DNA of 64,000 nt from Gryganskiella cystojenkinii (taxonomy: Eukaryota > Mortierellomycota > Mortierellomycetes > Mortierellales > Mortierellaceae), in NCBI GenBank assembly GCA_015852425.1, contig JAAAIG010000017.1, positions 41,731 to 105,730 on the forward strand, given 5' to 3'. Shown in pieces: positions 22,713 to 34,054 of the stretch (position 1 is the stretch's first letter; the number at the start of each line of letters is the position of its first letter). The position numbers and the translations under genes were made by a program. The notes under the pieces were generated by a model that saw only the letters and a list, made by a program, of their open reading frames with translations, did no database searches and was not told the origin of the DNA.

Positions 22713-24129
22713 TTATTCTCCGACCATTGCATCCAAAAATCCAAGAATGCCTTGTGCCGCAGTTGTCGGTGACACGACATGGCCAGCCATACCAGCTGCT
22801 GTGCTCGCAGCATCCTCGGCAGCGGCTCTTGCAACAGAGTCTTTGAAGTGTTCTGTCACTACCTCCGTCAGCAGGGGTGCATTCTCTGCAAACTTTTCAG
22901 CCACCGTGTCCGAAGGAACGTTCCGGAGCGATGGCATCAAGAGTGAGAGAAACCACCGGAGTGGCATAAACAGGTACCCTACCAGCGAGATTCCCCGATC
23001 CGCAATTCGTTTCTTCAAAATGTACATCACTACAAGCGAGAACACCAGCAGACCAAAGCCAATCAAGAGTCGATCTGTCCAATCTGCTTGGTTGAGTTTT
23101 GTGATCAAATTCTTTCCGCGCTTGAGGACCTCGTCATATGTCTGGTATTGACCTACGGTTGCCCGAAGCGTCTTCGAGGATTCGTCTATGAAAAAGAGGA
23201 AGAAAATGAATGGCGTATGTTTGTGTGTCAGCGAAACAAAAAAGCATCAGGATTGTGAAACGAGCAACATGTCTGCCTCATCTAAGCCTTCAAGAGCCCT
23301 CCTGAAGCTCTACTGAGATCAAAGACTCACAAGGGTATGTACATATAACTCACCGATAACTTTTGCGGAATGCGCCGTCCGTTCCACTTCCTGTTGCATC
23401 AACTTTAGGGTTCTTCCAAGACTTTCGTTATGCTCCTTGCTGGTGTTCAACATGTACTCGCTCGAGTTCCCTTTGCTGGCGCCTCGTCTTCGGATTTCGC
23501 TCAGTTCAATGGCTGATTTAGAACCCTTCAACAAGAGTTCTCGTTCTGATTTTGCTTCGCGATCGATAGCCTGTTTGGAACTCAAGATGGCCTGACGCAG
23601 GGATTGTTGCTGTCTGTTGTTGCGAAATTGGTGGCAAAATTCGACGAAATTAAGCTCGAGCGCGTCAGTTACTCATCTTTGCAAGAACAAGAACAGCTTT
23701 TCCAAGCTCAAAAAGAAAAAAAAAGTCGCTATGACAAGACGTAACTGCTTGAATTGATCCTCAATCTTCTCCAGCATGGTCAAGATTAGAGTCCTATCCG
23801 ATTCCCGATCCTGGTCGTCCGCGAGAATCCTGAGGTCCTATATAAATAAATTAAAATAATATTAATAATGAAAAGAGTGTTCTGGATCCCCCTGTTTAAG
23901 CACAACGTATGGTATGTATGTTGTAAGGTCATACTTCGATCTTGGATTCGATCGCCTTTGACTCTTCTCTGGCATGGCTAGCAAGTTCCTGTTGGACTGC
24001 AAGGGTCGCACCCGTGAGAGTTTTGAGGCGACCAATGAGACCATCCAGAGCATGGTACTGTTTTCTGAGGGCATCCATCTGATTTTGAATTGGCTGCGAG
24101 AGCAGGGGCGGGTGAGAGACTGGTGGCAT
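22713..24129 (-). CDS. SEC20: ER t-SNARE Sec20 (BNIP1 homologue)
   Basis: A SNARE of the Golgi-to-ER retrograde pathway, working with Ufe1, Use1 and the Dsl1 tether at the ER membrane. Exons on the minus strand: 24129-23935, 23837-23746, 23613-23354 and 23185-22713, total 339 residues. The start is the ATG at 24129; the frame extends upstream only from a GTG. Donors are GTATGA, GTTACG (weak) and GTGAGT, and every joint closes in phase. The SNARE region reads DESSKTLRATVGQYQTYDEVLKR. It is followed by KLNQADWTDRLLIGFGLL and one membrane anchor ending VVMYILKKRI, typical of Sec20. About 110 residues lie beyond the anchor, in the ER lumen by homology with yeast. No HDEL-type retrieval signal is present; the protein ends DAMVGE. 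It is divergently arranged with the GYP1-like gene. Confidence 0.87.
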
Positions 24130-24531
24130 GGTGATGAACACTGAGGTCCAAGTTGTCTGAGACTGTGATTGTCTGATGCGGCTTTGTGTGGTGAGCTTGT
24201 CGTGTTTACAAAGGAGAGAGGATGCAAGAAACGGGGAGGGTGAGACGTGGCAGTTCGGGTTTATTCATGTCCATTGCGGCCATGGTCACGTGTAGAACGG
24301 AGAAAGAAAGAAAGGGTGAGATGAATGAGATGCGTCTCCATTACTCCCTTGTCATTCACCCACTCTCAATGCTGCTTCATCTGCCGGGCTCTTCAACTTG
24401 ACTGCCACTCTTCAATCTCTCCTTCACTCTCTGACCGCACCAACTCTCTTTCAGCCCTTTTTTCTCGCCCACCATCGCGATCCCTTTACCCTCATACTAA
24501 CGCAAAGCTCAACCGTTGAAGAAGCTTAATC
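24130..24531. promoter_or_regulatory. Divergent promoter, SEC20 / GYP1
   Basis: About 400 bp between divergent start codons. It contains an E-box CACGTG at 24287-24292 (context GGTCACGTGTAG) and a CT-rich leader on the + side (24400-24480). No gene is supported inside. Confidence 0.55.
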
Positions 24532-27131
24532 ATGGACTTCTCCGCCACTCAAAGGTTCGCTGCTTTGAATGAATGCAAACAATCGAACTACACCAAATGT
24601 GCATCACCCTCCTTTTGCCTCCTTTCCTCAAACTCATTCTCTTCTCTGTACAGTGCAAAAGTCGGGTTCTGGAAGCGCCACACCACCAAACTCCCTGGGT
24701 CGTAAGTCAATCTCGGAACGAAAGAGAGAGCGGGGGTTTCATGAGAAATGAAAAAAAGGAAGACAGAGGCAATTAACAGAGCTTGTATCCTGCTGGAACC
24801 AAACAGAGTCAAACCTGTGTCAGGCAAAATGGGTGCCACCGGGAATATGGTCTTTGGTGCCCAGTACTCTCATGCGACCTCTGTTCACGAAGTCGAGCGA
24901 CTCAGGTAATACCTCTTTCTATCAGCATATGCTTAATTGCTATTAACCTTTTGACGTTTTTCGGCGTATCAACAGCCTCCAAAAATCAAATCCCCGCACC
25001 ATGAGGAGATTGCAATGGGAAACAAAAACAAAAAAACTGGCGTCCAGCTGACTCGCCCCTCGCTCGACAGATGGGCGTCTTGCTGCTCTTGTCAAATACC
25101 TTTGCTGACTTTGTTTCCCCTGGTAAAAAATTGGCGCGTCTTTTTTTATTTGTTTTTAAGAGCCCTTCAAATGGACCCTGCCTCGTGGACCATCGATCAT
25201 ACGACAATTGACGACGGATCAGAGTACGATAACGATCCAGAGTTGTCAGGATACCAGACCTTACCAGAGATTGATACCAAGGACGATTCAGAACAAGAAA
25301 CTTCCCCAGTGAGTTCGCCCCTCCGCGCCGCGACAAACACCCCGAGTATCTCTCAGGCATTATCAGAATCCTCAGCCTCAGCATTGAGTAATGCCCTTTT
25401 GGGGCTAAAGGACAAGTCTAGCCGAGGTGACAATAGCAAGAAAGAGGGTTCGTACGGTACTGGCGCAGGATCACCCACAACAGATGCTTCATCAGGAGCG
25501 ATCCAAGGAATGAAAACCAATGCATTGGCCATATTACAAGGTACAAAAAATCCTCAGACTGTCCCTGAACATAATGTGCGACCCAGACCCTAACGGTAGC
25601 CTGGCCTCTTGGAAACCATTTTTAATCATAGATCCGTTGGCAATCCTCAAAGGACTGGATTACGAGTCAGCCATGGGAGACCTGCACTTAGTTGGAACAG
25701 AGCTTAAGTCGGACGAAGTCTATGCACTCCAACGGACGAAACAAAAGGCTCGATTTTACAAATTCAAAGAGTTGCTCCAACTCCCCGTCGTAGATCTGGA
25801 TGTGCTCCGCAAATTGTCCTGGTCTGGCGTTCCAACAGCCATTCGTCCTATTGTATGGCAACTCTTGGTCGGTTACCTCCCCAGCAACTCGGATCGAAGG
25901 AATGTTGCCTTGGAACGAAAACGCAAGGAATACCAGGATGGAGTTCAACAGACATTTGCGAGGGGTATTGAGGGACTGGATCAGACGATTTGGCATCAGG
26001 TTTTTATCGACGTACCTAGAACCAACCCCAAGATGGCACTCTTCCAAAACCAGACAACTCAGCGGGTATGATTGATGAAAAGAAGCTGCGTACGCTTGAC
26101 GCTGCTGATTTAGACAATTGCGTAATCTAACTCATGGACAATTGATCTTTCAATAGTGTTTGGAACGGATTCTGTACTGCTGGGCGATCCGACACCCTGC
26201 TAGTAGTTATGTGCAGGGCATCAACGACCTTGTCACGCCATTTTTCCTGGTCTTTCTGACTGCTTATATCGGCGAGGACCAAGATCCAGAGTCGTACGAT
26301 ATTTCTTTGCTGCCACCATCTATTCTAGCGGCGATCGAGGCTGATAGTTATTGGTGCCTGTCAAAGCTGCTGGACGGCATTCAGGACAACTTCACTCATG
26401 CACAGCCTGGTATCCAGCGTCAGATTGTAAAACTTCGGGAACTGATCTGTCGTATTGATGGCAAGTACCGAGATGAAGAGAAACTTGCAGTGCTGGCATC
26501 CATCATCGCGCTTATATTAACCACGCTCACATTTACTCTTTTAATTTTATGCTTCTGATAACGCGCATTTGTAGCTCCACTGGCGGCCCACCTTCAATCA
26601 GAGCATGTAGAGTTCATCCAGTTCTCGTTCAGATGGATGAACTGCCTACTGATGCGAGAAGTAACATTACAACATACCATCCGCATGTGGGACACGTATT
26701 TGGTGAGTGATTTGAACTGACTTGATTGCGTGAACCAAACATTCAGGTGGAAATCCAGCTTTTGAGTAAAAAAATCACAGGGTTCTCAATTTGCTCTTAA
26801 TATAATTTTCATGTTTTTTGTACTTCTCTATCTCCAAAAAAAAAAAGAAAAAACGTTCATGAACTCATTCTCAACCCCTCACTTCCTTCAATCTTCCTAG
26901 ACGGAACACCCACACGGGTTCTCGGAATTTCATTTATACGTCTGTGCTGCGTTCTTGACCAAATGGTCTGCAGAGCTTCAAAGGATGGAGTTTCAAGAAA
27001 TCATGCTTTTCTTGCAGGATGTCCCAACAGATGACTGGCAAGAAAAGGATATCGAGCTTTTGCTCTCTGAAGCGTTCATGTGGAAGTCACTCTTCCACGC
27101 ATCGCCCATGCACCTCGGTGGCTCCAAATAA
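24532..27131 (+). CDS. GYP1: Rab GTPase-activating protein, TBC1D22/Gyp1 family
   Basis: Stimulates GTP hydrolysis on Golgi Rabs (Ypt1 class). Firm exons are 24532-24554, 24654-24701, 24807-24905, then the exon ending at 25540, 25632-26065, 26157-26460, 26575-26702 and 26901-27131. The N terminus has the family mark FWKRHTTKLPGS. The TBC domain starts at LSWSGVPTAIRPIVWQLL. It contains the Arg finger in FIDVPRT and the Gln finger in SYVQGINDL, so it should be active. The intron 26461-26574 begins GCAAGT (GC-AG) and joins RID to APLAAHLQSEH. The region 24906-25162 is doubtful. The simplest in-frame model removes all of it as one 255-nt intron ending TTTTTAAG, giving EVERLRALQMDPASW. However, it contains protein-like pieces in different frames (see findings). 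The gene ends HLGGSK at TAA 27129-27131. Confidence 0.85.
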
Positions 27132-27912
27132 AAAGAGGAAATATGTGATTTATTTTATGTACTCGCACATGCGCTTGCGTACGGTGTGCTTTAGGGTGTG
27201 CGAGAGGATTATAGTTTGAAAATCGATGTCGTGAGGTTTGTGAGCTCACGCCTTTGTTTATTGGGGATTGATATCTATAGAAGGAGTTGGGAGTGGGGTC
27301 AAAGGAGAGTGAGAAGGACGCTTCAACGAGAAGGAAAGGTAGGACTGGAATTGGGATCATCAGGCGAAAACTAGAGTACATTATTCGAGACCGACATAGT
27401 CAAGAGTGACAGAGAAAATGGGATGAAAAACGACGAAATAAATATAAAAAAGAGTGGTAAGGATTTCCATGAGCTGGTGGCAAATCGTCTTGCTTTATAG
27501 AGAGTTGATGTGCATCATCAGTGGGTGTTTTTGGTTTTTTTTTCTTTTTGCCCAGTCAAGGATGAGAGAGGAGGAGAACAGAAGGGATGGTATTGCTTTC
27601 CTGCAAGGCGCAATACGGTCGATTGGGATTCCGTATCGGGTTGGGGCCGAGGATTGAGTTTTTTTTGTGATTTTGTTCCGCCAAAAGGGGGTATTCCTTC
27701 CTCTAGCAATTACTGTAAAGAAGCGATTTGCTGGATGAAAAATGTAGATAGTGGTAGTGGGTGCGTGGGTGGGTCGATTGAGGTGGTCGAAACGTAATCG
27801 CTTGTCAGCAGTTTTGTAAACGGTTTTGTTGAGGGTGTCGGGAGCTCTCCAGAGAAGAGTCATCAATCCTAATTGTCGAGCACAAGCGAGTTTTCCCACT
27901 CTAGCCAGTCGA
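27132..27912. terminator. Convergent 3' region
   Basis: About 780 bp between the convergent ends of GYP1 (+) and the Clg1-like cyclin (-). AATAAA-like signals occur just after the GYP1 stop and near 27438. No coding region is supported; the small frames here are shadows. Confidence 0.4.
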
Positions 27913-29121
27913 TCAACTTGACATCGGTTGCCCTTGTCCCTGTTGCTTTAGCCAGGTCTCAAGACTGTGAAGCCAATCGAGATACTCGGTCTCGCTGACA
28001 AAGAGACTGAACTGGACCTGGTTCAAGAATTCCATCTCCATCACGTTGATCTCTTTGACGCTGATTCCTGTGACATCAGACCATGTCTTGTTCGTGAATG
28101 TGTTGTCGTCCAGGAATTTGTTGGCGAGCATTAATGATACTGTGAATAACCGGAACTCTGATCCCTGCTGTCCATGAATCGACGGATTGTTCTTCAACAA
28201 CTTTTGGATGTACTTCAACGAGAGTAAGATGACTGACGAGGAAAGCTGAGTTGCAGACAAGACCTATAGGACATGTCAAGAGTAAAGCGTCAATACTCAA
28301 TTTTTCCAAATTTCTTTCTTTTTGTTCGTCAAGGTCGCTTTGTCCAATATTTCAAAATTCCTTTATACCTTCAGGCAGAATTTCTTGAAGGCTGGCCCAG
28401 CAGATGGCGGTACGCTTATCCGATGTGGAACAACATTGTAGGCATTGCTGGAAGCACCATTGATATTTGGTCGAGTGTGCCATAGGGTATAGACCATCAC
28501 AGAGGCGAACTCGGCCAGTTGCAATGTGCTGGTTTGCGGGTTTGTGACAACTTCGATGGTTCCTGCGTTCCTTGAGTCATTTTGTTGACGTTGCTGTTGT
28601 TGCAGTTGCTGTTGGTGCTGAAGTTGCTGTTGTTGTTGCTGTTGCTGTTGACGCTGGTGCATTTGCATCTGCTGTTGTTGCGCAGAAGTTTGCATAGGAT
28701 GCTGAGCCATTACTTGCTGCTGTTGCCGTTGTTGAGACTGTTGCGCCTGAATATGCTGCTGCAACTGCTGTTGTTGCATCTGCTGCTGCTGAAGTTGTTG
28801 CTGAAGGTGCTGCGCTTGGATTTGTTGTTGCTGCTGTTGCTGGAGCTGCTGTTGTGGTTGTTGCTGCTGCTGGATGTAGGTGCCCTGGGACGCGCCTTGA
28901 GAGTACGATAGTGGTTGTCCCTGAGATTGGATATTGAGAGGTTGAGGAGAGATGTATATTTGTTGTTGAGGCTGTTTCTGCGGTTGTTGAATTTGCATCT
29001 GAGGTTGAAGGTGGATTGGTTGCGGCACCTGGTGCTGATACGCGAGTTGTTGTGTACTCCCCTGAATCTGGTACGACGACTGATATTGTGGGGTTGTGGT
29101 CTGCTGCTGTTGGAGGTACAT

Positions 29122-29160
<39 letters not shown>

Positions 29161-29445
29161 TTGTTGTGGTTGGTAGGGTTGAGCCATGTACGGTTGTTGA
29201 TACTGCTGCTGTTGCTGATGTGGCTGCAAGGGCACAGGCGTCGACGATACCGAATGGTTCTGAGCAGACGGAACCGATGTATTGTATCCGGCAATGGGGT
29301 CAAAGGTACTATTGGGGCCATGACCTGTCACGTATCCTGGGGCACCTGTGCCCATGGGACCCATCGAAATCGGTGTCAATGGACCTCCTTGTGCGCCACC
29401 ATTCGGGTACTGCATGCCTGATTGGTAGTAGGCCACGGGTTCCAT
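27913..29445 (-). CDS. Clg1/PCL-type cyclin with polyglutamine N terminus
   Basis: A cyclin-box protein of the Pho85-partner (PCL/Clg1) type. Exon 1 is 29445-28369 and exon 2 is 28263-27913, joined in phase 0 (GTATAA...ATAG); total 475 residues. Residues ~75-300 are dominated by Gln, with uninterrupted runs up to about 15. The cyclin box is at the C terminus: LQLAEFASVMVYTLW, then across the intron VLSATQLSSSVILLSLKYIQ. It continues with FTVSLMLANKFLDDNTFTNKTW and ends with the EINVMEMEFLNQVQFSLFV helix. This order matches Clg1-like cyclins that bind a Pho85/CDK5-class kinase, where the box sits after a long disordered region. Which kinase it binds is inference. Its upstream region is a very long gene-poor stretch. 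Confidence 0.82.
28587..29170. repeat. CAG/CAA-rich polyQ-coding tract
   Basis: Interrupted CAG/CAA codon repeats on the minus strand, within the cyclin coding region. The longest near-pure block is at 29107-29169. Mixed CAG and CAA codons should make it more stable than a pure triplet repeat. Confidence 0.85.
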
Positions 29446-32400
29446 GATGATGAATTTGTTTGGGTGTCACTTGCGTGGGGTCTGCTCCAGTCCTCAGTTG
29501 GGTATTTTCTAGAGTCCTCGGTCGGTCGAGACAGAAGAGTCGACAGGGGCTTTGGTTTTAGCCTAAGAGGTGTTGACAACAAGAGAGCAAAAAAAAGAAA
29601 ACAAAAAAAGGGAGAAAAAAGGAATGAATAGAAGAGAGCGTGTCGTTTAGTATACGTGGACCAGAGAGTGGACAGACAACAATAAAAAGGAACTACGGGC
29701 AACAGGATGCTCTGCCAAGGCGCAAGCAATGGATGGTGCAGGCAACAATCCAACCCCAATCAATCCGCCAAAAAAGAGAGCCGTAATATTAAATGTAATA
29801 AAAACGAAACAAAGGAAGAATGGTCCAGGTCCATCTGCAATCCCCGCCCATTCGCGGGCGAACACTGTAGACTCGCCATCGACACACACAACACAACACA
29901 ACTACAATGACGTGTGGCTGTAAATAGCCAGAGAGTTTCAATTGGGGGTGATGTGGGTCACAGCCCAACTCCTGGATCACAATCTGCCCAGTGTCCACGA
30001 TCACCAGTGTTGCATGCTGTCTGTGTCGGCCGCATTCAATTCATCCTTGTTCCTGTCCTGTTATCCCATCATTGCCTCGTTTGTCCGATACAGGAACAGC
30101 CTCAGCCCAAAAGCCCTTGCAGATGAATACCAGTCCAGCTGGGCAACTCTCTTCCTGGAACCTTCTACAGTGATGACACGGCTCAACACCTCGTCGGTCC
30201 ATTGATTCTCCTGTTCTAGTGCCAGTTTTTTTTCTATCCTCCTCTCGGTTCATCATTGAGGAGGAACAGACTTGGTTTGACTCGAATAATAACACATTAG
30301 CAAAAAAAAGCAAAGATATGTAACAGAGGACACTCTTTTGGTGTTGTCCATGTTGCCCTGTGGGATCTCCCTCCTCGCTTTAAGATGTTGATGTCCGTTG
30401 CTTTTGTGACTAAATAACTGAAGGGTTAGAGACTTGATATATCCTTACCAACTGGACGAGGGATGGATACAAAAAAAAGACAGACAGACGGCAACTATGA
30501 AGGAAGAGGGAGGGGACTAGGAAGATGGAGAGAGAGATGAAATTGCACTGATACGGCCAAGGTCTGAAATGATGGGAGCGGGATAAGGTAGATGAACAAA
30601 GGTTAGGTCGATTCACCCAGTCGGAGCCCTCCTTTTGTTGCTCGTCTTTGGTTCAGCAATCAAAAGGTAATAATTTTTTTGGTCTTTCGCGGGAAGGCAG
30701 GGTAGGGGCAGCGGCCAAAGCGTCAAAAAAAAATCAAATCGACATGTCACGGTAAATTTCATCATTGCAAATGCTGCCTTTAGACCCTGAACTTTGCCAC
30801 CAAAAAAAAAAAAAGGATCAACTTCAAAAATAGAATTTTCCGCCTCTTTGTAAAAGGACCCAGCACAGCCTGCGGTCCAAAGCTGATCTAGACCAGTCAT
30901 TGTCGCGTCTGTGCTCACATCAACAAGTCGACTCGACATGCCTTTCGTCACCAACCTCTGTCGCCTTCACTCACTCTCAACTTCGCCCCGTCTCCTCCTC
31001 CTTCCTCGTCCCCCCCTTTCTGCTCTGTCTCTTTTGGCTCATGTTGGCGGGTCGTCTGGTTGCTTTCCTGCGCAATTGACGCTGCCCCTCACCCTCGCCC
31101 CCCCCTCTTTCCACGAGGTCTGGATCGGGGGGGAGAAAGGGGCAGCTAAAAATCGCCCGAGGAAGGAAAAAAGGATAAAGGGAGGTTGGGGGGAACAGAC
31201 CCAACTCAAGGCACAAAGTTTGCATGAATTTCTTGCTGAGCCCTTTTTTGGTCAACCCCTGGATTTTTTATTTGAGTCTGTGTTCAGAATTTTTATTTTT
31301 GCTATACTTCTCTGCTCCTCTTGTTCCTTCGTACTCCATCATGGCAACCAGAAAAAAAAATGCACAGTTCTGACCTTCGTCATCTCAGACAATGCTCCCT
31401 GATCGGTCAGTCGTCCTTGAGACGAGGCAATATGTAAAAGAAAAAACACAAATGAATACAGGCAGAAAAACTAAATGATGGCCAAAAAAAGGACCCCAAC
31501 GTCTGCGAAGCAGTCCAGCGGTGGGCTTGCATAGAGTCGTCCATTCCTCTCCTCTCTATCTGTTCCCTTTGCCAAAAAGGCAAACAGTACAGTAGACTAG
31601 GAACACAAATAACAACAAAACGAAAAATTTGCATTGTGCAGGTTTGTTGTCGATCGTAACATTTTCATTTTATTTGCCGCATGGCCCATGGCCCATGGGT
31701 AAAAGTGAACCTAACCGTCCCTCCTTTCATGCAAGTCGTCTGTTATTTTTTATTCCAACAACATAACAACATACAACATAGGTCCTCGACGATAGCCAAG
31801 GAAGGAAAGGAGAGAAAGGGGGAACGTTGGCCATGTCAAGCGCAAGACAATGAAGGAAAAAAGACACGGCAACATAAAAAAAAGGTCTTTAATACTTTCG
31901 TGCTATAATTTAATCGTCCTACAATAATGAATGCGAGGTCTTTTGGGCTGAACATAGAAATCACAGATCGTCGGCTATTTATGCAAACACAAAAATAAAA
32001 TAGCACTTAAACAAGCATTCATAAACGTACAATGACTTGGCTGACAATGGAATGAAACGTGGAGGGCAGAGTTCCCACACGCGATGGGACCAAACCCAGT
32101 CAAAAACATGATCTAGATCTGACCTTCATCGTCGAAGAAGGATCTCTCGAGAAAAAAAACAACAAAGAGAGACATCTGGGAAGCAGACAATCCATTATAT
32201 TTTCCCTCACAGAGCAAAAAAAAGAGAGAGATACAAAGAAAGTTCCATCGGGATCGCCCCCATGGAAGCAAAGAGCCTTTCTTTTCTTCCAACCATTTTT
32301 ACTTCCCGTGGCATCTCCGCTGTTCTGATAGCACGACAAAACTCGATCTTCTCTTTCCATCCATATCCGCATATCCCATCCCATCACTTTCTTGCGCTTT

Positions 32401-34054
32401 TTTTACCAGTGTCATGCAACGCATCATCTTCTGTTGTATTTGCCCGAATTCGCGCAAAAACAAACAGAAAAAGAGTCGTCCGGATCGAGGTATTCTTTGA
32501 AAAGAGGGACGAACAACCACAGATTAGACAGTGACCTTGATTTTATGCTCCCAGCTTTTTTTTTTTTTTNNNNNNNNNNTTTTGGCTCATCCTTCCTCCG
32601 TGGGGTTTCGTTAGATAAGAAAACTCGAACAACAAGCTTGCGGAACATCACGTTTGTCCTCTGACCTACGTTCTCTTCATGATCTTCTTCAGTGTGGCTC
32701 TAAAAAAAAAAAAAAAACGCGATCCTGCGATCTTACTTCAGCAACAATGCAACAAAAAAAGGGGGATGGAGTTGATAGTGAGGGAAAAGTAAGACAAAAG
32801 CATGACTTGGTTGGAATAGAACGTCCAACTCATCGATCCTTCTTTTCTGTTGGCTTTATACTCATATCTCTCGGCTCTTCCTTTCTCTGTCTCCTCGGTC
32901 CTGATAGTTTGCCAATCTGTGCTTTTTTTTTCATGCGCTTCGATCTGGGACGCAAAAAAAAGAAAAAAGTTAAAAGAGCAAAGAAAATGAGGAGGTCCCC
33001 ATCTCTTTCATACGGGCGAAAAAGTAATTGAGCTAGAGAGAGATGACAAAAAATAAAAGCGGGATCCAAGATCCAAGAGGTCAATGAACGGAAAGGGGCG
33101 AGATGCTGCTCGGATAAAACTGCGTGCAAGAGAGGGAGGAGAAGGAGGAGAGGGAAGAGAAAAGCACAAAGTGGGAGAGCGGAAATGAACATCCTTGATA
33201 GACAAACAAAACAACCGGTGCATGAAACAATAAAACGGCTGCCTGACAGAACCGTTCTTTATGATCTGAGATGATTGAGCCTTTGCCAATCGCCAAGGAA
33301 ATAGTTCGTGTTAACGGTACTGCACATGCGGTTGCTTTCGCTGACGGATGTTGTCCGGGAGGAAGTGGATAAGGGTTGCGTCCGTCCTTGACTTTTTCTT
33401 AGTCTTGCCCCTTGGCTTGGCCATGGGTCCAGGGAGAAGGAACGAATCGAAATCAAGAAGCTGATTGAATAAATCGGCACCACACTTTGTTCGTTCGTTT
33501 TTTCTTTTTAGTGTTTGCGTCCTTTTTTTCGCATTGAAAAAGTCGTGGCATGGCGATGCACAGACAAACAAGGAGGATTGTTTTCTTTTTCTGTCAATTC
33601 AATGAAGTTCTATTCAAAGGTCTCGAGGACAGTTGACAATCGAGCCTTTGCAATGCAATGCGACCCGACCATTTTATCCCTCCCCTTTTGTGTCCGCACT
33701 TGTTCGCCCCTCGCCTATTTTTTCCTCTCCTCTGTGCCACTTTTCATTTCTTCTTTTTCTCTTTTCTTTCTCCTCTTCACTTCTCTTCTTTTGTAGTTTC
33801 CTTTACCTTCATCTCCTCTATCGCTGTCTTCTACTCTCACACAAACTCTCATAGCCCCGTCGAACCAAGTCTCCAAAACTACCCACCTCACTCGATCGCC
33901 TCCTCCTCCTATACTGTAGTATCTCCGAGACCTGATTACCTCGAGTACCGATTCTCGTTTGCCCTTACAATTCATTTCTCCGAGGATAGCAACAAAAAGT
34001 CGCGTGCTTGTCCCCTTTTCCTTTTCTTTTCTTATTTCATATCATAAACAACAA
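29446..34054. other. Gene-poor stretch, 4.6 kb, between divergent genes
   Basis: It separates the divergent starts of the cyclin and the Rsr1-like GTPase. The longest frame (30911-31402, +, 163 residues) is compositionally odd and has no motif or supporting splice pattern. The last ~500 bp before the GTPase start are CT-rich, probably its leader. It contains a 10-N gap at 32570-32579. Unannotated RNA exons cannot be excluded from sequence alone. Confidence 0.4.
32570..32579. other. Assembly gap (10 N)
   Basis: Ten Ns inside a poly-T run in the gene-poor stretch. True gap length is unknown. Confidence 0.99.

Noticed and set aside
28582..29447. Leucine-, valine- and alanine-rich frames on the + strand
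   Set aside because: They are antisense or frame-shift readings of the polyQ tract in the cyclin gene.
30911..31402. 163-residue + frame in the gene-poor stretch
   Set aside because: Composition shifts from Leu/Pro to Lys runs to Phe runs, with no motif and no splice support.
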